The notes beneath the pieces were generated by a model that was not told where the DNA came from, made no database searches, and worked only from the letters and a program-made list of their open reading frames with translations. A DNA stretch of 64,000 bases from Planctomycetota bacterium. Its GTDB lineage: Bacteria > Planctomycetota > Brocadiia > Brocadiales > Bathyanammoxibiaceae. Positions 60,282 to 64,000 of the stretch are shown piece by piece. Every line of letters starts with the position of its first letter. Position 1 is the stretch's first letter. The DNA lies in the NCBI GenBank assembly GCA_016209685.1, contig JACQVQ010000009.1, forward strand, positions 1 through 64,000. The letters are read 5' to 3'. Both the position numbers and the translations under genes were made by a program.

Positions 60282-60926
60282 ATGGAACATATAAGCCCTA
60301 CGAGGATGAACCTACTCCAAAAGAGGGCGCAGATGAGGCTGGTCCAGCATGGGGTAGAATTACTGAAGAGAAAAAGGGACGCCCTGCTAAAGGAGTTCAT
60401 GGAGGGGGTAAAGCCTCTCTTATCGGCAAGGGGCCGCATCAGTGAAGAACTCCATAAGGCTACAACCTCTCTTATTATGTCCCTGGCAGTAGACGGACTG
60501 GAAAGGGTAGAGTCTGCCGCCCTCGCCTGCAATAATGGGTTTTCTATAGATATAAAGGAGAGAAACATCTGGGGCATACGTGTCCCTGAGGTAAAGACAC
60601 GCACCACACCCCCTCCTTTGGAAGGAGGTTATTCTGGTAGTGGCACAAGCCCAAGGATAGACGAGACTGCCGCAGAGTTTCGGGCCGTTATAGAACGTAT
60701 CATAAGCATGGCCCCTATGGAGATTAAGCTAAAAAGGCTGGGCAGGGAGATACGCAAGACCTCCAGGAGGGTCAATGCCCTAGAGCAGATACTCATACCT
60801 GGCCTAGCCGCCCAAGTGCGATTCATCAAAGAGACCCTGGAAGAAAGGGCCAGGGAGGACGTCTTTAGGCTGAAGAGGCTAAAGGGTAAAAAGGAAAGAC
60901 AAGCCAAAGCTAAACCTACCAGCTAG
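60282..60926 (+). CDS. ntpD: V/A-type ATPase subunit D (rotor shaft) with an insertion
   Basis: 214 residues forming the coiled-coil axle. The N-terminal MEHISPTRMNLLQKRAQMRL and the C-terminal TSRRVNALEQILIPGLAAQVR are the family marks. Between the two helices a Pro/Gly-rich loop (near residues 108-125, PPPLEGGYSGSGTS) is encoded by a CCCTCCTTTGGAAGGAGG palindrome, probably another in-frame repeat insertion in a tolerant region. It is the last gene of the operon. Confidence 0.92.
   Translation: MEHISPTRMNLLQKRAQMRLVQHGVELLKRKRDALLKEFMEGVKPLLSARGRISEELHKATTSLIMSLAVDGLERVESAALACNNGFSIDIKERNIWGIRVPEVKTRTTPPPLEGGYSGSGTSPRIDETAAEFRAVIERIISMAPMEIKLKRLGREIRKTSRRVNALEQILIPGLAAQVRFIKETLEERAREDVFRLKRLKGKKERQAKAKPTS
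60608..60629. repeat. CCTCCTTTGGAAGGAGG palindrome inside ntpD
   Basis: Arms CCTCC(TT) and GGAAGGAGG form a short hairpin, read as PPLEGG. Confidence 0.55.
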
Positions 60927-61027
60927 GGGAAAAAGGGATTAGGGACTAAGTAATAATTTTCCTACCCCCTACCCCCTGACCCCTTTTTTCCCCAAGCCCT
61001 TCTTCTGATAATATGACGCCGTTGGTG

Positions 61028-61055
61028 TAGGGGCACGTTGCAACGTGCCCCTACG
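61028..61055. repeat. 28-bp palindromic element before the TSUP gene
   Basis: Arms GTAGGGGCACGTT and AACGTGCCCCTAC around GC, directly before the next ATG. Upstream lie GGGATTAGGGA and CCTACCCCCTACCCCC words (60925-60990). Confidence 0.9.
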
Positions 61056-61058
61056 ACT

Positions 61059-61841
61059 ATGGAAGAAATTGTTTCATTAAAGTTCCTATTCAGTGCACTG
61101 ACAGGTGCGGCGATAGGCCTCCTGGCAGGGCTTACGGGGATGCCACTGGGGGCCTTGAGGCTCCCGGCGGTCTATGCGGTGGTGCCAACGCCTTATGTGG
61201 CGGCAGGGACTAACCTGGGCATAGATACGCTGTCCTCCCTGACAGGGAGCTACCGCTACTGGAAAAGTGGTAAAGTAGATACCTGGATATTCCTCTCTAT
61301 GGGTTCTTTTTCCTGCCTGGGTTCATTCTTTGGGGGTTATTTTAGCCGATGCCTACCCCACAAATGGTTCCTATTGGTCATCGGTTTAGTGTATCTTTAT
61401 ACGGGCCTTAGTATGCTATGGGGGACAATATGGGGTGTATCCATCTCTGGTGGGGAGGTCGTGCCCGAAGGGAGGAAGTGGGTGGGGATGGCGGCATTAT
61501 GGGGCTTTGTCCTGGGCTTTATTGGAGGGATGGTGGGGCTCCTCATGGGGAGCCTGCGGGTACCTGCCATGATAAGGGGTATGGGACTGCCCCCAGCCCT
61601 TGCGGCAGGGACTAATATGGCCATAAGTTCCTTTGCGGCCCTTTCTGGTTTTATTGGGCATTATATCCAAAAGAATTTTGATGTCCCCGTCCTCCTGATT
61701 ATGGGCGTAGCCTCTATGGCTGGTGCCTATCTAGGCAGTCACCTGGCCGTGAATCTTAGCCCCCTGGCCTTGAGGCGGCTTATATCTACGGCCATAACCC
61801 TTATGGCCACTACCCTCATCGTAAAGTCATTAAGGATGTAA
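61059..61841 (+). CDS. TSUP (TauE/SafE) family membrane permease
   Basis: About 260 residues, eight membrane segments in two homologous halves: ALTGAAIGLLAGLTGMPLGA and GFVLGFIGGMVGLLMGSLRV each carry the GxxxGxxGG-type motif, followed by AAGTNLGID and AAGTNMAIS. The family exports or imports sulfur compounds such as sulfite or organosulfonates; the substrate here is unknown. I chose ATG 61059; the frame extends into the palindromic element upstream (TTG 61038), and no ribosome binding site is visible because the element abuts the start. Confidence 0.85.
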   Translation: MEEIVSLKFLFSALTGAAIGLLAGLTGMPLGALRLPAVYAVVPTPYVAAGTNLGIDTLSSLTGSYRYWKSGKVDTWIFLSMGSFSCLGSFFGGYFSRCLPHKWFLLVIGLVYLYTGLSMLWGTIWGVSISGGEVVPEGRKWVGMAALWGFVLGFIGGMVGLLMGSLRVPAMIRGMGLPPALAAGTNMAISSFAALSGFIGHYIQKNFDVPVLLIMGVASMAGAYLGSHLAVNLSPLALRRLISTAITLMATTLIVKSLRM

Positions 61842-61900
61842 CGAGTTTATCTCCACGCACTTGTTTTTTGCCAGCCTGGGTGTAAAATGCCCGCGGGGAC

Positions 61901-62018
61901 TAGAATTAAGAATTCAGAAGTCAGGGAACAGCAGACAGGGAACAGCAATCAGCTATCAGCCATCAGCAGTCAGCCTGTTGGTTGCTGATGGCTGACTTAC
62001 TGACTACTGATTGTTGTC
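61901..62018. repeat. Word-type inverted repeat
   Basis: AGGGAACAGCAGACAGGG and AATCAGCTATCAGCCATCAG are mirrored by GTTGCTGATGGCTGAC and TACTGACTACTGATTG. It fills most of the gap before the ArnT-like gene. Confidence 0.8.
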
Positions 62019-62049
62019 TCAAAGACCTGAATTTTCCCATAACCTCACT

Positions 62050-63639
62050 ATGAGATTCAAGGAAAACGACAGGGTTTTGATGGGGGGACTGATGGTCCTG
62101 TCCTCGCTGTTATACGTCCTTAATCTCGGCAGTACCGGTCTATGGGAAAAACATGAGGCGCTTTATGCAGAGGTGGCCAGGGAGATGTTAGTTGACGGCC
62201 ACTGGATTATACCCCACCTTGATGGGACGGTATACATTGAAAAACCCCCACTCTACTTCTGGATGGTTGCCCTATGTAGCATACCAGTTGGGGACGTAAA
62301 TGAGTTCACCGCACGGCTGCCTGCCGCCTTGTGTGCAATGGGCACGGTGATGGTCACCTTCCTCCTGGGGAGGAAGCTCTTTAACGCAAGGGTGGCCTTT
62401 ATGGGGGCATTGATTCTTGCCACCTGTCTCCTATTCATGGTCTACGGGCGTAGTGTTAGACTGGATACTACCTTTACCTTCTTTATCTCCTCTGCGCTAC
62501 TGGCTTTTTATTCTGGTTATACCTCTGATAGAAAGACCTTTTGCTTCCTCTCGTTCTGGTTCTTGACAGCCCTGGCCGTACTTACAAAGGGGTTATTTGC
62601 CCTGTTTCTTGTCGTGTCTCCGATTATCCTTTATCTCTTCTGGAATAATGACCTGAAGATATTGATAGAGAGGAGGTTTCTCTTTGGTGGGAGCGCCTTT
62701 GTCCTTACCATTACTGCCTGGCTACTGCCGGCCTACGTCTGGGACGAAGGCGATTATATAAGGCAGTTTATCCTTGTGAACTCCGGTCTGAGCTACGCAC
62801 TCCCCCTGGCGGAGTCTAAGCATCACCATAATGTCTTACGTTATGTTGTAGGATATTTTTTCTACGGCATGATGCCCTGGTCTATTTTTCTAATAGCCTT
62901 CTCTTACCGCTTCTTTTCCAAGCGGCTCTGGAGGGAGAACAGGCAATTGTTGTTCCCTGCCGCCTGGCTCTTTGTTATGTTCCTTATTTTCTTTCTGATG
63001 GGGCAGAAGCGTTCTACTTACCTCCTGCCGCTATACCCTCCCGCCGCCTTACTTATTGCAGCCTGGTGGGATGGCTTAATGGAACGGTCCCAAAATATAC
63101 ACAACCCCTGGCTTCTTAGAGGGTTGGGATGCCTCCTGGTCGTAGTATTAGGGTCAGAAGTAGTCTGGGTGTGCCAGGGCATTTCTTCCAGGGCGATGAT
63201 TGTGTTTGGATCCACCGTATTCTCAATATTTGCCTTTGGCGCCTTTCTGGTATATTCCGGGCGCTTTAAAGAACTATTTATCTTCGTGTTCCTGATAGCA
63301 GTAAGCACGGGGGTGTCATATAACCAGATATTCCTGCCCGGGGAGAAGAAGGACATCCTCCGCAAGGTCTTTTACAAGGAACTTAATTCTAGCCTCGGGA
63401 CGTGTACGACATTAGGTGTTTATGGTTACGGTCTGGACTACAAGGAGCTACTCTTTTACTCAAAGAGACGTTTGAAGCGAGTTAATTCTGCCAGCGAAGT
63501 GGAGGAGTTTTTCCGCTCAGAAGGGAAGGTGTACTGCCTTATGGCGGAGGGGGATTACTCCCTATTATCTCCCAAGGTGGATATGCATCTAGTGAGGGAG
63601 TTTCCAGGAAAGGGCCTTTTACTGGTGTCTAACAAGTAG
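62050..63639 (+). CDS. ArnT/PMT-like polyprenyl-sugar glycosyltransferase
   Basis: 529 residues with about twelve membrane segments (GT-C fold, PMT_2/ArnT type). The periplasmic active-site text is GLWEKHEALYAEVAREML and GTVYIEKPPLYFWMVAL. It would transfer a sugar from a lipid carrier to lipid A or another envelope acceptor. Start ATG 62050; the longer frame from 62011 runs through the inverted repeat. Its stop TAG is supplied by a 28-bp palindrome (63636-63663). Confidence 0.88.
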   Translation: MRFKENDRVLMGGLMVLSSLLYVLNLGSTGLWEKHEALYAEVAREMLVDGHWIIPHLDGTVYIEKPPLYFWMVALCSIPVGDVNEFTARLPAALCAMGTVMVTFLLGRKLFNARVAFMGALILATCLLFMVYGRSVRLDTTFTFFISSALLAFYSGYTSDRKTFCFLSFWFLTALAVLTKGLFALFLVVSPIILYLFWNNDLKILIERRFLFGGSAFVLTITAWLLPAYVWDEGDYIRQFILVNSGLSYALPLAESKHHHNVLRYVVGYFFYGMMPWSIFLIAFSYRFFSKRLWRENRQLLFPAAWLFVMFLIFFLMGQKRSTYLLPLYPPAALLIAAWWDGLMERSQNIHNPWLLRGLGCLLVVVLGSEVVWVCQGISSRAMIVFGSTVFSIFAFGAFLVYSGRFKELFIFVFLIAVSTGVSYNQIFLPGEKKDILRKVFYKELNSSLGTCTTLGVYGYGLDYKELLFYSKRRLKRVNSASEVEEFFRSEGKVYCLMAEGDYSLLSPKVDMHLVREFPGKGLLLVSNK

Positions 63640-63663
63640 GGGCACGTTGCAACGTGCCCCTAC
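63636..63663. repeat. 28-bp palindromic element supplying the ArnT-like stop codon
   Basis: Arms GTAGGGGCACGTT and AACGTGCCCCTAC around GC. Its TAG (63637-63639) ends the upstream gene. Confidence 0.9.
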
Positions 63664-63689
63664 CAAAGCCTGCGGCTACATATTTTATA

Positions 63690-63719
63690 TTGAATTCCTC
63701 AGGGTAAAAGGGCTATAAT
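63690..63719 (+). promoter_or_regulatory. Candidate promoter of the LptF/LptG-like gene
   Basis: TTGAAT (63690-63695), 18-base spacer, TATAAT (63714-63719), 24 bases before the ATG. Confidence 0.5.
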
Positions 63720-63742
63720 TAGGTTATAAGTAAAAGAGAAGT

Positions 63743-64000
63743 ATGAATTTAATCCTGCAGAGATACCTTCTTAAAGAATTCTTCAGGATATTCATCCCCA
63801 CTATAATAATCCTGGAATTCTTGCTGATATTGGGGATGACCCTCCAGTCTCTACACAAGGGGATGAATATAACTGCCCTGGCAGAGCTGGCCCCGCATAT
63901 ATTTTTCTATTCCCTCCCTACGGCCTTACCCGTAGCCCTGCTGGCAACCACAGTGATTACCTATGGCCGCCTCAGCGGTGATAATGAACTGTGGGCAATG
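63743..64000 (+). CDS. LptF/LptG-family LPS export permease, 3' partial
   Basis: The first 86 codons are in the window and the gene runs off the right edge. The translation begins MNLILQRYLLKEFFRIFIPT and continues with SLPTALPVALLATTVITYGR and LSGDNELWAM. This is the N-terminal pattern of YjgP/YjgQ (LptF/LptG) permeases, which move lipopolysaccharide from the inner membrane to the Lpt bridge. Whether it is LptF or LptG cannot be decided from the fragment. It implies an LPS-bearing outer membrane. Confidence 0.85.
   Translation, partial: MNLILQRYLLKEFFRIFIPTIIILEFLLILGMTLQSLHKGMNITALAELAPHIFFYSLPTALPVALLATTVITYGRLSGDNELWAM

Noticed and set aside
61038-61058. Start of the TSUP gene at TTG 61038
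   Set aside because: The added residues come from the palindromic element; the ATG at 61059 gives the natural start.
9045-63663. CRISPR arrays from the many repeated sequences
   Set aside because: The repeats are dispersed and palindromic, with no regular spacers; no cas gene is present.

Overview
The window reads as a chromosome segment of an anaerobic or microaerophilic diderm bacterium. An outer membrane is implied by lipoproteins, an LptF/LptG-type permease, an ArnT-like glycosyltransferase and a surface-polysaccharide gene cluster. Arginine is often encoded by AGG/AGA, and a tRNA-Arg(UCU) is present. A bacterial V/A-type ATPase, an Rh-type ammonium channel, an energy-converting-hydrogenase-related complex, a giant 2-hydroxyacyl-CoA dehydratase activase and a small acidic zinc-ribbon protein of a kind I associate with planctomycetes together suggest Planctomycetota (Brocadiales-like) or a related candidate lineage. 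This assignment is inference; no rRNA or ribosomal protein gene is present to anchor it.

Layout. 1-6836 (+): a membrane complex related to complex I and group 4 hydrogenases, whose large subunit has lost both NiFe-binding CxxC motifs. 6906-11555 (-): RNase R, a YhaM-like OB/HD nuclease, a GcvH-like protein without the lipoyl lysine, and MiaA. 11812-18700 (+): an AddB/AddA-like helicase-nuclease pair. 18749-22503: two glycosyltransferases, an FkbM methyltransferase and a second methyltransferase. 22554-26179 (-): Alr, HemA and a CcsA/HemX-like protein. 26374-29064: two small lipoproteins, ModA and TrmD. 29369-35154 (+): a tightly packed surface-glycan operon (PIG-L, DegT, WbqC, WecA-like, ExeA-like ATPase, degenerate HD-GYP). 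35611-37327: an orphan E1-beta-like protein, the stump of a glycosyltransferase and the acidic zinc-ribbon protein. 37491-43652: leuC and leuD separated by a 1399-residue activase. 44460-48348: an OGG-type glycosylase, a divergent DnaA and an Xaa-Pro peptidase. 48356-51868: AccB, AccC and the Rh channel. 52011-60926: tRNA-Arg and a nine-gene V/A-ATPase operon. 61059-64000: a TSUP permease, an ArnT-like transferase and the start of an LptF/LptG permease.

The most unusual property of the window is its load of short inverted-repeat elements. A 28-bp palindrome (arms GTAGGGGC and GCCCCTAC, variable centre) occurs about twenty times, not only between genes but in frame inside at least six conserved genes: the Ehr large subunit, addB, addA twice, an OGG glycosylase, dnaA, and a variant in alr. 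In other genes it supplies the TAG stop codon. A second class, long imperfect inverted repeats built of near-repeated words, sits between genes and is also inserted in frame in miaA and addB. A third, a 13-17 bp palindrome around CCGCCTCAGGCGG, is nested inside copies of the first. The pattern resembles Rickettsia palindromic elements, here with several families at once.

Other points to follow up are the hydrogenase-like complex without a metal site, the leuC-activase-leuD arrangement, the divergent DnaA, the HD-GYP protein with a broken HD motif, and the GcvH-like protein lacking its lipoyl lysine.
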